A stretch of DNA of 64,000 nt from Leishmania infantum JPCM5 (GCF_000002875.2 NC_009414.2:1070155-1134154); one strand, 5' to 3'; positions 1 to 11,500 are shown, numbered from the stretch's first letter. A program made the numbers and translations. The notes: generated by a model from the letters alone, not told the origin.

Positions 1-174
1 ACGACGAAGGAAAAAGAACAGCACGCTGTAAGTGAGGGAACGGGCGCGTCCCTCACCGAGGTACCTCTTCTCTCCATGAACCTCGCCGTCCTCCTCCTCG
101 TATTCCGCCCCACCCCCCTCTCAGCGTGTGGGTAGCACCACGGACAGCAGCGGCTGACACGCACAGGGGCACAC
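1..174. other. window edge, no gene seen
   Basis: No reading frame with coding character is visible here. It is probably the 3'UTR or intergenic sequence downstream (minus strand) of the secreted hypothetical gene that ends at 175. Confidence 0.4.
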
Positions 175-1197
175 TCATAAGATTCTATCAGAGAAGTTTC
201 CGTGGAAAAGGGAGTCGATCTTGTTGGCTAAGGTCTGCAGCGCATTTTCTTTGACAAAGGTAAGGTAGTTGAGCGGGTTTCTGCCGCCACTTGTGAGCAC
301 GTTCCGCCGCCAGTCTGTGCCGTAGTACGATACCCACACTGTCATTTGCAACTTACGAATGTCAGTAGGGTCAGTCCTATAGACGCCGCAGTTCTTCTGC
401 CCCGGGACTTCGCCGATACACGTATAGACACTAGGATCGCCCAACGTGCAAACATCTTCGGCGTTGCACGTCGGAGCGAAGCCCACTTTGGCTGGCTGCA
501 CCACCGTCGCCGCCACCGGAATGGTGATATTCTTATCACAATAATTGATGCCCGCAGGGGGTACGGTGCCGTTCTTGCACAATACGGAGTCGTAGTTGGG
601 ATTCGCAACGGTCGTCTCGGATGCCGCGGCGGCCCCGACATAGTTGAATAAGCCGTTATGAAGGCCGATCTCCAGAGACAGCATCGTCACAATGCCGACG
701 GAGTTGGACACGCCGGTGTGATCAGTGCCGTTCACGGCGATCAGAACGGTACCTGTGGAGACACCTTTCTGGGGATAGAGTGTGCTATTCGAGGCACCAA
801 AGCCGTAGACGGAGAGATACCGAGGCCCCATGTCCATGGAGAGGTGATCCGTAACCGCACCGCTCGTTTCGTCCTTGGTGATGTAGCAGCTGGTCATAAA
901 GGGTGCGCTTATCAGCGTGAAGGAGGAGAGCTGGTCTACAATCGGGCAGAAGCTGTAGGTGGCGAGATGGTGTACCTGGGTGCCGACCGTGAAGTTGTTC
1001 TCCCTGGAAGTTTGCAACATGAAGCGGAGATTCATCCGCTTTTTGCGCGCACACGCAGGGCCGTTCGTATCATACGGTTTACACAACGCGGTAGTCCCGC
1101 AGTTTTCTTGCGCTTGGGCTGTCACACAGCCCAGCAGAACGACAACCGCCATCACACAGAGGGCGGCGCTCAGCTGTGGTACACAGGGCTGCAGCAT
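175..1197 (-). CDS. secreted, N-glycosylation-site-rich hypothetical protein (340 aa)
   Basis: I do not recognise a family. The frame stays open further upstream to 1797, but that part translates CA-repeat and UTR-like sequence (a THTHTHTT run), so I take the ATG at 1197, which begins MLQPCVPQL. The first 30 residues form a good signal peptide: a hydrophobic core (AVVVLLGCV) followed by an ALA-type cleavage site near TAQAQ. The mature part is rich in cysteine and carries several N-x-S/T sequons (NFT, NST, NGT twice, NIT, NFS). No C-terminal membrane span or GPI-type tail is seen, since the end is a polar NFSDRIL. I infer a secreted or lumenal glycoprotein. A second in-frame ATG 15 codons in (MAVVVLLGC) could also serve as start. 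Confidence 0.75.
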   Translation of the reverse strand: MLQPCVPQLSAALCVMAVVVLLGCVTAQAQENCGTTALCKPYDTNGPACARKKRMNLRFMLQTSRENNFTVGTQVHHLATYSFCPIVDQLSSFTLISAPFMTSCYITKDETSGAVTDHLSMDMGPRYLSVYGFGASNSTLYPQKGVSTGTVLIAVNGTDHTGVSNSVGIVTMLSLEIGLHNGLFNYVGAAAASETTVANPNYDSVLCKNGTVPPAGINYCDKNITIPVAATVVQPAKVGFAPTCNAEDVCTLGDPSVYTCIGEVPGQKNCGVYRTDPTDIRKLQMTVWVSYYGTDWRRNVLTSGGRNPLNYLTFVKENALQTLANKIDSLFHGNFSDRIL

Positions 1198-1363
1198 CGG
1201 TGCCAGTGTGAGCAGGACCTTCCGATGCGTGAGTCTGTATTGGTGAGCGAAACAGAGAAGGTGGCAGCAGGAGGTATAACAGCAACCGTTGCGCAGAGAA
1301 CGGATGCTGCTGCTTGCACTGGAAAGCTTCGCGTGATGAAGTGGAGGACGAAAGGGGGATGTG

Positions 1364-1385
1364 GTGTGTGTGTGTGTGTGTGTGT
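1364..1385. repeat. GT dinucleotide microsatellite
   Basis: About 11 GT units lie just upstream (minus strand) of the secreted-protein gene. On the transcribed strand this is a CA repeat, common in kinetoplastid UTRs. Confidence 0.85.
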
Positions 1386-2190
1386 CGGCGTGGGGGTGGG
1401 GGGGAGGGAACGCTAGTTGCTGCAAACAAACATAAAAAGGCAAGTACTCACGCTGCGAGGCGGCGCACTGAATATGTACGTGCGAATACGTCGGCGGAGG
1501 TTTCGAGATGCGGAATAACGTGAGAGGGGAGAGTGAGAGAGCACAGTGATGCAAGGGTACTTTAGTGCGCAGCAACGTGTGGCGCAAAGACGAGCACTGC
1601 GCCTCGCCTGTTCGAAAGGTGACAGGGGCTGGAGGAAGAGGGAGTGCGATCGCGGTGGAGCGCAAACCGAGGCCATGAATTTGCCTCACACTTTGAAAAC
1701 ACGAGTCCAACCAGCAACTGCCTACCGTTTCCCTCCCTCTTTTTGGCAGTAACGCGGAGCAGAGGGAGTGTGTCGGTGCGTGCGTGCCGGCAGACAAGAA
1801 GAGGTGAGGAGAAGGATGGAGGGGGGCCTCAGTTTAGCTTCTGTGGTTGATGTTTGCTTTCCTTCTCGGTGATCAACTGGCGTCCACAGAAAGAAGTGCA
1901 CAGTAGGAGAGCCTTTGTACTGTGTGCTGCTAGTCGGTGGGTGTACGCGCAGGCACAGAAACACAGGCAGGCGCAGCTTGCAAGTGGAAACAACGAGGAG
2001 GCGTGAGCGGGGTAAGAGATATAGGTTCATGGTTAGAGGCGCGGGAGGGCGAAGTTTGATATAGAGAGGGTGAGGGAAGCAAGTTTACCGTAATAATAAT
2101 TTTTTTTTTGGGGGTGGGGGGGGTGGGGGTACAACGAAACCAAACAAGGACATTGGCCGACGACGCTTTCCAGCAAACTCATTCTCTGCA

Positions 2191-2744
2191 AGGCGGCATA
2201 AACTCAACTTCACTCTTCCCCACCCGCCCTGCCACAGGCCCCATCGCGTAGTGTGAAGTATGCCGTAGGCAAGTGCGTTACAGCAATGCGCAGACTCAGG
2301 CACCTGAGCGCGGCCTCAGCCTCAAGCTCTAGCCGCCCACCCGCTGCGCAGGTTGCCTCACAGCCGCTCCCATGGTGCCGGTCGCCACCTGAAGCGTCCC
2401 CCCTCGGGGTGGCTCTCAGGCTTCTTGTCGGCAGGCAGTGTGACGGCCTGGTGGGAGGCGTTCGAGTCATTCTGACACTCTGCCCATCACGGGTGGTGCA
2501 AACCTGTACAAAGTCGCAGGCCGCGCCGACGCAACGCCATCCACGACCTGATCACCAACATCAGCAGCGATACATCTCACTGACTTCCCTACGCTGCAGG
2601 AACTTAATCTTGTCACCGCCAGAGGTGGTTCTGCATTTGGCAGGGGATAGGAGAGAGCTGCTTGGCTTTCCTGCACAGAGTGAAGGCGCGGAACCCTGAG
2701 ATTCCACGCCGAGAGGCGTGCCCTCGCCATCAGGCAGATTAACC
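2191..2744 (+). mobile_element. degenerate SIDER-type retroposon (copy A)
   Basis: This block aligns by eye along its whole length with 50772-51302. Shared blocks include the CACAGGCCCC segment, CTCGGGGTGGC, CAACGCCATC followed by ACGACCTGA, and GGCAGGGGATAG or a close variant near the right end. It is the most diverged of the three copies. I assign it to the SIDER family of short degenerate retroposons known in Leishmania 3'UTRs; the subfamily is likely SIDER2 but not proven. It would lie in the 3'UTR region of PI-PLC. Orientation is given to match the other copies. Confidence 0.65.
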
Positions 2745-3663
2745 GATAGAGAAGAACAGAAGACAGTGTGCGAGGGCGGAATCGAATAGGGAGACGCATC
2801 GCAACATGAATAAAAAGGACCGGCCGAATTCAGACATGGGCGAGGTGTCAACAGCTTCCAGTACTCAAGTGGCAAAACGAGGATAGGGATGGCGGTGGAA
2901 GTGACCTCTTCGGACCGAGGCGATTGAAGAAAGTGTAGCGACACACACAAACACGCACGCATATTCACAAACAGTCAGGCAAACACCGTAAGAGAAGAAG
3001 CAGGAGAGGATTAGGAGGACGAGTGCGCGTCTATGTGAAGCACGCGGCACGCATAGGTTGATCAGGTTGGGTCGTGTGCCTTCGAAAACAAAAAAAAAGA
3101 TCAGCCCGGGATCAAGAGAGAACGAGAATCGCGGGCGTGAAGAGGGTAAGACCCATCCTCACGGCTTCTCAGTCGTTTGCCTCTCTTTTTTTTCCATCTT
3201 GCCGCTGTTCCCAATCGCACAGCACGGGGACGCTCTCGCCTCTTATCCTCTCAACTCTCTCCCGACACACGGTGAAGCGTCGCCACAAAACAAGGACACG
3301 ACTCATCAAAGGAAACAGAAAGAAAAAAACAGGAAAGGGCAAATAATAAGTGCGCGTGGGGATGAGGGAGAGGCAGAGAGAGAGAGTGAGCGCGTGCCTC
3401 TGCTGGTGTGTGTGTGTGTAAGTGCATGTGTAAGCTTGCGTGGGTATTATGCAGACTGAAGCAAAATAGAGTGACAACAAGACGTTTTATGGAGAGGGGA
3501 AAAAACGAAAAGGACGGCACACACACACACACGGACAGACACACAAAGAAGACGCAAAAAAAAAAACGAAACGAAGCACGGAAGAAAAAAAAAGAAAAAC
3601 AGAAAACACACCGGAACACACACCTACAATTACACACGCATATATATATATATGGCACTCAGA

Positions 3664-3689
3664 GGAGGGTGAGGGTGAGGGTGGGTGGG
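3664..3689 (+). repeat. GAGGGT/GGGT tandem, G-quadruplex-like motif
   Basis: Five closely spaced GGG runs occur within 26 bases, with loops of one to three bases. This fits the pattern for an intramolecular G-quadruplex on the plus (non-coding) strand. It sits in the gap downstream of PI-PLC, next to a TA repeat and CA repeats. Confidence 0.7.
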
Positions 3690-4109
3690 TAGAGGGCGAG
3701 AGATGAGCAGTCAAATGACATGGCAGAGTGGACTGGAACGACACGCGGTAGGCGCGCAGAAATGGAAGGGGAGGAGCACATCTTGAATTGCATGCGGGCA
3801 TGTGTGTGTGTGTGTGTGCGTCTGCGTTCACGTGGGAGAGGGAAGGAAAGGGGTGGGGGCGGAGTTGGTGAGCCGAGGAGGTGATGATCACGAATGGGGT
3901 GGGCGGGCGGGATGAAGCGGAGGCAGCAGCAAAATGCCGAGGACGAGGGAGAAAAAAGACCGCTGGAAAATGTACAGGGAAAATCACCACACACAGAGAA
4001 AGGGCCCTCAAACTCCCAAAGATGAGCACACCACCGCGCATGTACGCACACTAAGCTTTATGCGATTCGCACGGGTCCTCCGTTCACACATTCGTTCTCC
4101 GCCATCGCA

Positions 4110-6323
4110 CTACGACTGCGGTGGCAGGTCTACAATGTCGAACTTGCATAGGATAGACGCCCCGGGCAGCGATGCACCGTTCTTGCAGAGCTTCATGGGA
4201 ACGGCGCGGTAGCCGGTGCGCAGTGCACGCACCGGAATAACCATCTCACACACGGAGTCGTTCGCAGACGTCGTGTCCTCGTCCATGACCTTGACAGTCA
4301 GCAAGTCTATTTCCTTGCTCTCGCAGGCGAGGGTGAACGTCTCCATCCAGTATGGATTCAAGCCGTTGTTGCGCACCACTGACGTCTTCACCTCGGTGCG
4401 GTCGCGCTTGTTGATGTACAGCTTCACGTACGGGTCAGCAATGTCGCCCTTCTTCTGCAGAGAAGGCTTAGGAATCTGCGTCCCGCTTAGCACGGTGACG
4501 GTGATGGTGCAGGGTGTTGCCTTTGCCTTACCCGATGGGTTGCGCAGATAATCCGGCTTCAGAACGTAGCCGCAGCCCTTGTTCAGTGAGAACATGCCGT
4601 CGTTCAAGCGCATGTCGTCGTCCCACGTCTGGTAATTAAGTGCCACCAACTGCGCCCCAACAGACCATGCGGTGGTCGGGTTGTAGTTTGAGGAGCCGAT
4701 GCGAGTGCCCTTCGGGTAGACGCGCACCATCATGCGCGAGGTCTGCCCGATAAACTCGTCACGGTGGCTCAGCGCTAACTCCTTCACCACGGTCTCGACG
4801 TAGCTCTGGATATAGTACGGCTCCGCGTCCCGGCCCCAGTCGCTTGTTTTGAAGGCACCCACCGTAACGCAGGACCTTAGCAGGTGCGACAGCGCCCCCT
4901 GCGAACTTGCCTCCGCCTTCTGCGACGGCGACCGAGCGGCGCCGCTGTCGTTGTCTGAGCCAGCCAGCCCCTCCTTCGCGTCGTCCACGTCATTGTGGGG
5001 CAGCTTCCACTTCACGAGAACTTTTCCCTTCAGTGACTCTGGCGTGTACATCATGTTCGGAATGTCCTTGGCCGTCATAAGCATATCGCCGAGGATGGTG
5101 CGCAGGTGATCTGCCATGACCATGGACTGCTCATCCGACGTGTGCACCTCGAGTGAGAGAATGACCGGAAACGGGGAGGCGGTGAAGGCGTGGCGGCGGA
5201 TGGTATCAATGACGTCGACAAAGCGGATCTTCGAGGTGCGGGTGTGGCCGTGATAGATGACCGGGTCGTTATCCTTGCCGTCCCAGCAGTCTAGCTCGAC
5301 GCAGCGGCACCCCGCTAGGAGGGCGCGCCTGTACATCTCAATCTGACTGGAGGACTGGAACTGGTCGCCCGAGAGATACGTGTTGTGCGAGGAGTTGATG
5401 AAATAGTCCTTCAGCGGGTGCGTCATTTCGTCGACCACCCCTGTCTGATGTGCCGGGTCGAGGGCTGGGTTGAGGCAGGGGCTAAGGAGGTAGTGCACGA
5501 ACTGGGTGAAGGTGATTCTGCTGTTTTTGTCCGGCTTGAGAGTGTTGAAAAGGATGTCACTGGGGACGTCGCCCTGAGCCTTGAGAAAGCAATCGAACTC
5601 GGCACGAGTCATCCAGTCTACCTGGGCTGCGAAGGACGCGAACAGCGGTCGTAGTTCCTCGTGTTGTGTGAGCTGAATGAACAGCGTGGTGAACTCCTCC
5701 AGGTCGAGCGCGCCATCCCCTGAGGCGTCGTGCTTGCGTACGAGATCGGCCAGCAAATCATCGCTGATCTCGACATTCATGCGCACCATCATCTTTTTCG
5801 CCTCTTTTAAGTCTACCTTGCCATCCCGGTTCGTATCCGCTCGCTCCCATGTGGCGCAAATGCAACCCGTGAGAGTGTCCTCGTTGGGCACCGCGCCACT
5901 CGGTGCAAGAGCGCCGCCTTTCACCTTGTAGCCGATCATCTGCAGCCACGTGTTGGCACTCGCTTTATCATCGAAGACGATGCGCCAGCCGCGGTGGATG
6001 CGCGTGTTCATTTCGACGACGACATTCGTGTTACTGTTCAGCTTCGCCTTCTTGTACACCTTGCTGGCTGGGTCCATCTTAGTCACCTCGTAGAGGTCAC
6101 GGAAGACCAGCAGCTGACGCCTCGACTTCCTCGTGGGCTTGTACTCAAGCGCCTTGCCGTCCGCTGTGAGGGAAACAGTCCTTCGCCGGACGGAGTTTCG
6201 CTTGGTTACGCGCCGCAGAGTCAAGGAGGTCTGGAGACGCGCGAGAAGGTTCTGCACCGCCAGCAGCTCCTCGCTCGTTTGGGGAGGGTCCGGCAGCGTC
6301 GAGCCGATGGTGAGCGCTGGCAT
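4110..6323 (-). CDS. phosphoinositide-specific phospholipase C
   Basis: A 737-residue PI-PLC of the eukaryotic delta-like layout; it hydrolyses PI(4,5)P2 to IP3 and diacylglycerol. Domains in order: a PH-like region (about 35-135), two EF-hands with intact acidic loops (around 161-174 and 198-212), a catalytic X domain (about 300-450), an acidic/Ser-rich linker, a Y domain (about 505-620) and a C2 domain (about 630-735). The catalytic histidines are present: His313 in SSHNTYL and His360 in YHGHT, matching the two histidines of mammalian PLC-delta1. The start MPALTIG is the only in-frame ATG before an upstream TAG. The N-terminus therefore lacks the Met-Gly-Cys acylation signal described for the T. 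cruzi enzyme, so membrane attachment would need the PH, EF or C2 regions. Family assignment is secure. Confidence 0.95.
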   Translation of the reverse strand: MPALTIGSTLPDPPQTSEELLAVQNLLARLQTSLTLRRVTKRNSVRRRTVSLTADGKALEYKPTRKSRRQLLVFRDLYEVTKMDPASKVYKKAKLNSNTNVVVEMNTRIHRGWRIVFDDKASANTWLQMIGYKVKGGALAPSGAVPNEDTLTGCICATWERADTNRDGKVDLKEAKKMMVRMNVEISDDLLADLVRKHDASGDGALDLEEFTTLFIQLTQHEELRPLFASFAAQVDWMTRAEFDCFLKAQGDVPSDILFNTLKPDKNSRITFTQFVHYLLSPCLNPALDPAHQTGVVDEMTHPLKDYFINSSHNTYLSGDQFQSSSQIEMYRRALLAGCRCVELDCWDGKDNDPVIYHGHTRTSKIRFVDVIDTIRRHAFTASPFPVILSLEVHTSDEQSMVMADHLRTILGDMLMTAKDIPNMMYTPESLKGKVLVKWKLPHNDVDDAKEGLAGSDNDSGAARSPSQKAEASSQGALSHLLRSCVTVGAFKTSDWGRDAEPYYIQSYVETVVKELALSHRDEFIGQTSRMMVRVYPKGTRIGSSNYNPTTAWSVGAQLVALNYQTWDDDMRLNDGMFSLNKGCGYVLKPDYLRNPSGKAKATPCTITVTVLSGTQIPKPSLQKKGDIADPYVKLYINKRDRTEVKTSVVRNNGLNPYWMETFTLACESKEIDLLTVKVMDEDTTSANDSVCEMVIPVRALRTGYRAVPMKLCKNGASLPGASILCKFDIVDLPPQS

Positions 6324-7862
6324 GGCGTCGAAAATAATCGTCTGGCAGCGCAGCCGCCGGTGTGTGACAGGGCTTGGCTAGATGCCTGCTTCTTGGCTTG
6401 CAATGACGCTACTCGCAGCACGCCAACACTACTCCAATGACAAAACTACACAACTCTCAGTAGGGGAACGGCGGGAAAGCAGGGGAGTGTCCGATAGCAA
6501 AAAAAAAGGGGGAGCGACAAAGAAAAAAAGGGATCACAAACGCGGCACAATACTAAAGCGGCCGATGATGCACTTGATACGGTTAAGAAGACACGAGAAG
6601 CAACAAACGGAGAAATAAATATTATATATATATGTATATAAGCACGACAGACTCCGTAGCGGAGAAAGTTGCGACCGTCCGCAATTACGCAGGCTCCACA
6701 CGTATGCCAGTGACGGTGTGCTTCAATGACCAGGGAAAAGGCCAACGAAAAGAGTAGTGCGCCTCTTTCTCGTTGCAGTCTTCCGGCTGGTGTGTAGAAA
6801 ACCAGAAGAGTGAAATGTGCAATTCTAGCACTACCGTGAGAGCGTGTGTGCGCACCGCTATACTTTCGTAGAGTCGTATATATATATATATATATTTTAG
6901 TTTCTCGATCAGTGTCCTGTATGTGTTTGGGGGTGGGTGGGTCGGTGGTTGGGGGGTGCAGCGCGCTGTTTCACTCTACTCCAACTCTTCCATTTTGTGC
7001 TGCCGTTTTTTGTTTTTTGTTGAAGGTGGGCCGGACTGCGGTGAAGCGCTGCGGGGGGGGGGGGAAGGTCAGCCGCGCACATGCCTATGCGCGCGACACA
7101 GTAAAGAGGAGAAAGTGGTGGTGGCAAGATGAGCGCAGTGCCCAGAAAGTGGAAGGTGAGAGGGCAGCTCGTTGGGGAGATGACATGAGGCATATCCCGG
7201 AGGCAGCAGAGGTACAAGGGAATAATGACAGACATCACCATCATGCAGAAGGTGCGGGACAGCAGCTGAGGACCAGGAGCAAAGACCGAAGAAAGGCAGC
7301 CGCCTTGGCAATATCCCCACGCCGCTCTGACGTGCGGCGCTGCTTTTCTTGTCCAGTTATGCCCTCGTAAGCACCACGCACCGCAGCCTTAGGAGAGAGC
7401 GAGAGGGAGGTGGGCCAGCAGCTCTGATCGGTTTCACACGTGGATACTTGTGTAGCTCAGCGAAAGAAAAGCAAACCAACAAAAAGAACGCAAGCAAGCG
7501 CGTGACACAGGAGTCACAAATCTGCACATATATGTGCAGCTGGAGCGCTCGCCAGCGAGGGTCGAAGCAGACGAGAGCGCCATCATACAAGAGTGAAGAA
7601 AAAAGGGGTGGGGCATGCACGCTGAGCATTTCTTGTACGACTAGGAACGGTACGCCACCGTTGTTGGCAGGTGGAGCGGTGTGACGGAGCAGGACGAGTT
7701 AAAGGGACGAAGCTCATGCCGCGCACAGTGACCACATGTATGCACCGCGCAACGAGAAACGAGGAAATCCGTGGAAAACGTCACGTGAACGCCTTGTGCC
7801 TCCCCCCACCCCGTGCGACGCTGTTTGTCGCGGCTTCTTTGCTCCAGAGGACCGCGCGTTGG
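6324..7862. other. gap between PI-PLC and CHCC protein; no gene seen
   Basis: This holds A-rich and purine-rich plus-strand sequence upstream of PI-PLC, TA repeats (6619-6640 and 6878-6894), GGGT-rich sequence around 6928-6958 and a 12-G run at 7053-7064. All open frames translate as low-complexity shadows. Confidence 0.55.
6878..6894. repeat. TA dinucleotide microsatellite
   Basis: About eight TA units in the gene-free gap upstream of PI-PLC. Confidence 0.85.
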
Positions 7863-8540
7863 CTAATGATGGCCGCAGTCCTCGTGGGCGCTGTCCTTCT
7901 TGGCGTACGCTGGATGCACCTCGTAGTTAGCCTTTCCTGGGTGCTTCCAGCGGTACCGCTCTGGATCAAAAACGGAGCGGTACACATGCGGGTCCGGCTC
8001 CTTGCCGTCCTGAAACGGGCTGTTGCGCAGCACACCACCCAAGTCGCGAATCGGCTGCCGCAGGTCCTCCTCAGACTCCGGCGTCGTCGAGATCTTGTGC
8101 TCCTCCTCGAACCAGTCGTCGTCATTGTCCTCGTCGGTCGACATGTTGATAAACTTGAGACGGCACCACTTGCAGCAGACCACTTTGTTGCGCGGGCACT
8201 TAATGAAGATGCGCGGGTGCTGAAGAATGAAGTGGCCGTGCCCCATGCACCAAATACGCGACCGGTACACCGGAACTGGCGGAATTTCACAGATGATGCC
8301 ACCGCGGCTCGTGTAGTTCAGCTGCGGCGTCTTACGCCCCGGTCCGAGGATGCCGGGATGGAGACTAGACAATTCGTCGATGCCGGTGTTCCATGTGTAT
8401 TTGGGGTCCTTAGGGTGCGTGAAGACGAGCTGCTTCTGGTTCGTGATGCGGCTGGCGTACTCCAGCGGCATGTACACCGGGGGCCCGTAGTAGCCCCGGT
8501 TGTCTGAGAAGGTCCACAGCAGCGGGAACGTCCTCTTCAT
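7863..8540 (-). CDS. CHCC zinc-finger protein, candidate complex I NDUFS6-like subunit
   Basis: 225 residues starting MKRTFPLLW. Residues 98-130 read Cys98, then GHGHFILQHP with His108, then Cys123-K-W-Cys126 and a conserved Phe. This is the spacing of the zf-CHCC domain of the mitochondrial complex I subunit NDUFS6 (C, then GHP, then CxxC, then F). The protein is longer than typical NDUFS6 and has about 95 residues before the finger and an acidic, proline-containing tail after it. The N-terminus (MKRTFPLLWTFSDNRG) could be a weak mitochondrial presequence. I infer a mitochondrial, probably respiratory-chain, protein; the zinc site is seen directly, while the complex I role rests on family resemblance only. 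Confidence 0.7.
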   Translation of the reverse strand: MKRTFPLLWTFSDNRGYYGPPVYMPLEYASRITNQKQLVFTHPKDPKYTWNTGIDELSSLHPGILGPGRKTPQLNYTSRGGIICEIPPVPVYRSRIWCMGHGHFILQHPRIFIKCPRNKVVCCKWCRLKFINMSTDEDNDDDWFEEEHKISTTPESEEDLRQPIRDLGGVLRNSPFQDGKEPDPHVYRSVFDPERYRWKHPGKANYEVHPAYAKKDSAHEDCGHH

Positions 8541-11500
8541 TGACTGCTCAGTTTTATTGCGTGTGCCTCACCGAGGTTGCTGGCAAAAATAAAAGGAAAG
8601 AGACACAGTGCGGCGGCTACGCGCAGCGTGAACGCAGTAGGAAAGGCGCTGCGATAGGTGACGCAAAACTCAGCTATGCCTAGATGTCGTGCGAGCGAGG
8701 GCGAGATGGTGGGGGGGGGGAGGGGGAGGAAACGAGTTCGCTACCAAACTCTCGATGAAAGCAGCGCGAGCAAGTTCGAAAAAGGAAGAGGAAAGAGTTC
8801 TACACGTAACACAAGCAGAGAAAGAAAGCACTAACTAGCTACAGCTATAACAAAGAGGTAAGGCGGGGAGGGGGAGGGAGGGCAGCAGAGCACACGAACA
8901 CAAACTATACCGTGCCTCTGCTGCCGTCGTTCGCTAGCAGGTCAAGAACTGCGTATGACCTCAGCATACGCTAACTCAAGAAAGGGAGATAAGACGGGTA
9001 GGAGAGGCACTGTCGGCGATATGTATGTCACTTTCGAGAAGCTCCGCTGTGATCTGTTTCCCGCTGTCCACTATCTTCTTTCCTTATATACCTATATAAT
9101 TTGCCTCGGTGGGGTCTGTGTGTGTGCGTGGGGGGGGGGGAAGGCGTTGCCCTTTCCAACGAAGGCGTCGAGCACGTGCGTGCGGAGGTAGAGTTTGGCG
9201 CGCGCGCGTATGTACATGTATGTGTGTGAGAGAGACCAGAAGAGAAAAAAAGCAGTCGAGCGCCGCGAGCAGCAAGCAGGAAGACCGAAGAGGACACAGA
9301 GAAGCAGCGTGCGGGCGTGTCGCATCGTGCAACAGTACAAGGGGTAGTGCACGTGTGTGCTGTTTGTCTACGTGTACTTGGTGCTTCTCGGACGTAGGTG
9401 TGCGCGCGCCTTGCGAACACGCACACAACACATCGCTACAGATACGCACATGCATCTCACATTCGATGGACAGGATGGGTGGGGAGGCGGGTGTGAGGGT
9501 GCTCTTTTAGCCCCCTCCCCAAGACGAGAGGGGCCTGCTGTCGCCGAAGCACCGACAGCGATGGGCACACGACATATGTGCTTACTCCCGCTACGCGCAC
9601 TCCTCTCTTCTCCACGCGCAGCCACACCACTCTCACACGCGGCTGTCAATGGGCGATACGAGAAGCTGACCGAAAGTCACTCGCCCGCTCACACACACAC
9701 ACACGCCGGATATGCGCCCATGGGAGTGGGTGGGAGATGGGAAGAAGCTGTTTTGCAGTTGAACACGTTGACCCACCACCCTGTGCCACTCACGGTCCTT
9801 TTTTGTTGTTTTCATTTTTTTTCGTTCATCACTTTCTTCGTTACAGTCATGCGCATTCCTTCGGGAATAGAGAGAAAGAAGGAGGAGAGGGAGGGATAGC
9901 CTTTGATCACCAAGACGCGCAGGTAACTACATCCAACAGCAACCTAGAGGTATAACCATCTGCACCGACGAAGAGGAAGGAAAGGATGAGAGGGGGGAGG
10001 AGGGGACGGCGATGAACAAGTGAAGGGGTGAAAGCAAGCGAGTCGTGCACACATTTTTGTTGTTGAATTTCCTTCCGTCCTTTCTTTCTTCTGTGGGTAT
10101 CACACACGAGAAGAAAATGCGAGAGAAGAGAAGACGGTAACACGCACGCACACGCACAAAGAGTCAACCTGTAGTGAAAGGGGCGGAGAGACAAATATGG
10201 GTAGCGGGCGGAGACGAGGGAAAACAAAAGAGGAGGGCAGGCATACCACCACAGAGGTTGACGAGGGCGTGTTGAGGAGGACGCTGCAGTTTGGGGGGGG
10301 GGTAACACTGAATTTAGAGAAGGAGATAAGCGCACAAGGTAGCTGCTACGAAAGGTGAAAGGGCGGTGATGGGAAGATGAGGCGATAACGGTAGAAGATG
10401 GCGAGTCAGCCGGCAATAGCCAGCTTCGATATAGGCGCACCTCTGCGATTACCAGTCCGCCTTATCCATGTGTCAACATGTCCTCTACTCGCTCCTGAAC
10501 TCTGTTTTTGTGCATTTTCCCTTGTCTCTTATCCCTCCCCATTCTATCTTGCCTCATTGCGCGTGTGTATCGACATACATTTCTCTGTATCATATATAAT
10601 CTTTTTTTTTCGTTGCTGTGTTGCTCACTTTCGCTGGAGACATCATCGCGAGTGCGCCTTCGAGGAATACAGCAGCAGAGAAGGAGAAAGACAACAAAGC
10701 ATGGAATATGCGAAACGGGTGACTTTCCGTCCTGCTTTCGCACAACCTCTCCCCCGCACACATATATACATACGCACGTGCAGGACTCCGCTCGCACGGA
10801 AAACAGCCATATCATAATAAGCGGAACAAAACCGGGTAAGAGACAAAGTAGAACGAAAAAGAGAGGCAGAGGGAGGAGGAGGGACGATGCATGGGCACGT
10901 GTGAGCAGATACACATATATAGATCGATGTGTGCATGTATATATATCGAGAGAGAGATCGACACGCATGTGTATCTCTGTGTATAAGAGATTCACTAGCA
11001 CACGTCAGACTCCTCCTGCCCGCAATAAAAAGCCAAACGACGGAGAACCAATGAGGCGGTGAGGGAGTGAGGGTTGGCAGTGGTACAAAGAGAATAGTAC
11101 GGCAGAGCTCACATGGGCAAAAAAAAAAGGTAGCTCAAATGCCATCCGGCCACCGACGACTACCAGTTGCCCCCCCCTCCTTCCCTCCCCTCCCCGTGCG
11201 GCATTCCGCACTTTCAGTCTGCTCTTGGGGTGGGGGAGGGAGGGGGAGACAAGATCCAAGCGTATGAGACGGATCTGCAGGCATCCTGGACGGAGCGCCA
11301 CCACCACCAAAAAAAAGAACCAGCACACACGCACAGAGATGCGCGGCCAAGAGCCACGGCGCTTGGAGAAGTGAAGAAAAGGAAAGTCCTTCGCCCCAAA
11401 CAAGAAAGCAAACACAGGCGCAGCCCGCTTACTACACAAGAAAACAAAATGCGAAGAGGTGCTGCGCGGCTTTTCGCGCCCCACTTCGAGACGGCACAAC

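Larger units (their letters stand above)
1198..4109. other. gap between secreted protein and PI-PLC; holds a SIDER copy and simple repeats
   Basis: This 2.9 kb stretch should hold the 5'UTR of the secreted protein and the 3'UTR of PI-PLC. It contains a GT repeat (about 1364-1385), a T-run/G-run block (2100-2129), a degenerate SIDER (2191-2744), CA and TA repeats (3518-3530, 3640-3653) and a G-quadruplex-like motif (3664-3689). I see no convincing gene. Confidence 0.6.

Noticed and set aside
1198..1797. 200-codon N-terminal extension of the secreted protein
   Set aside because: It includes a CA-repeat translation and would bury the signal peptide inside the chain.
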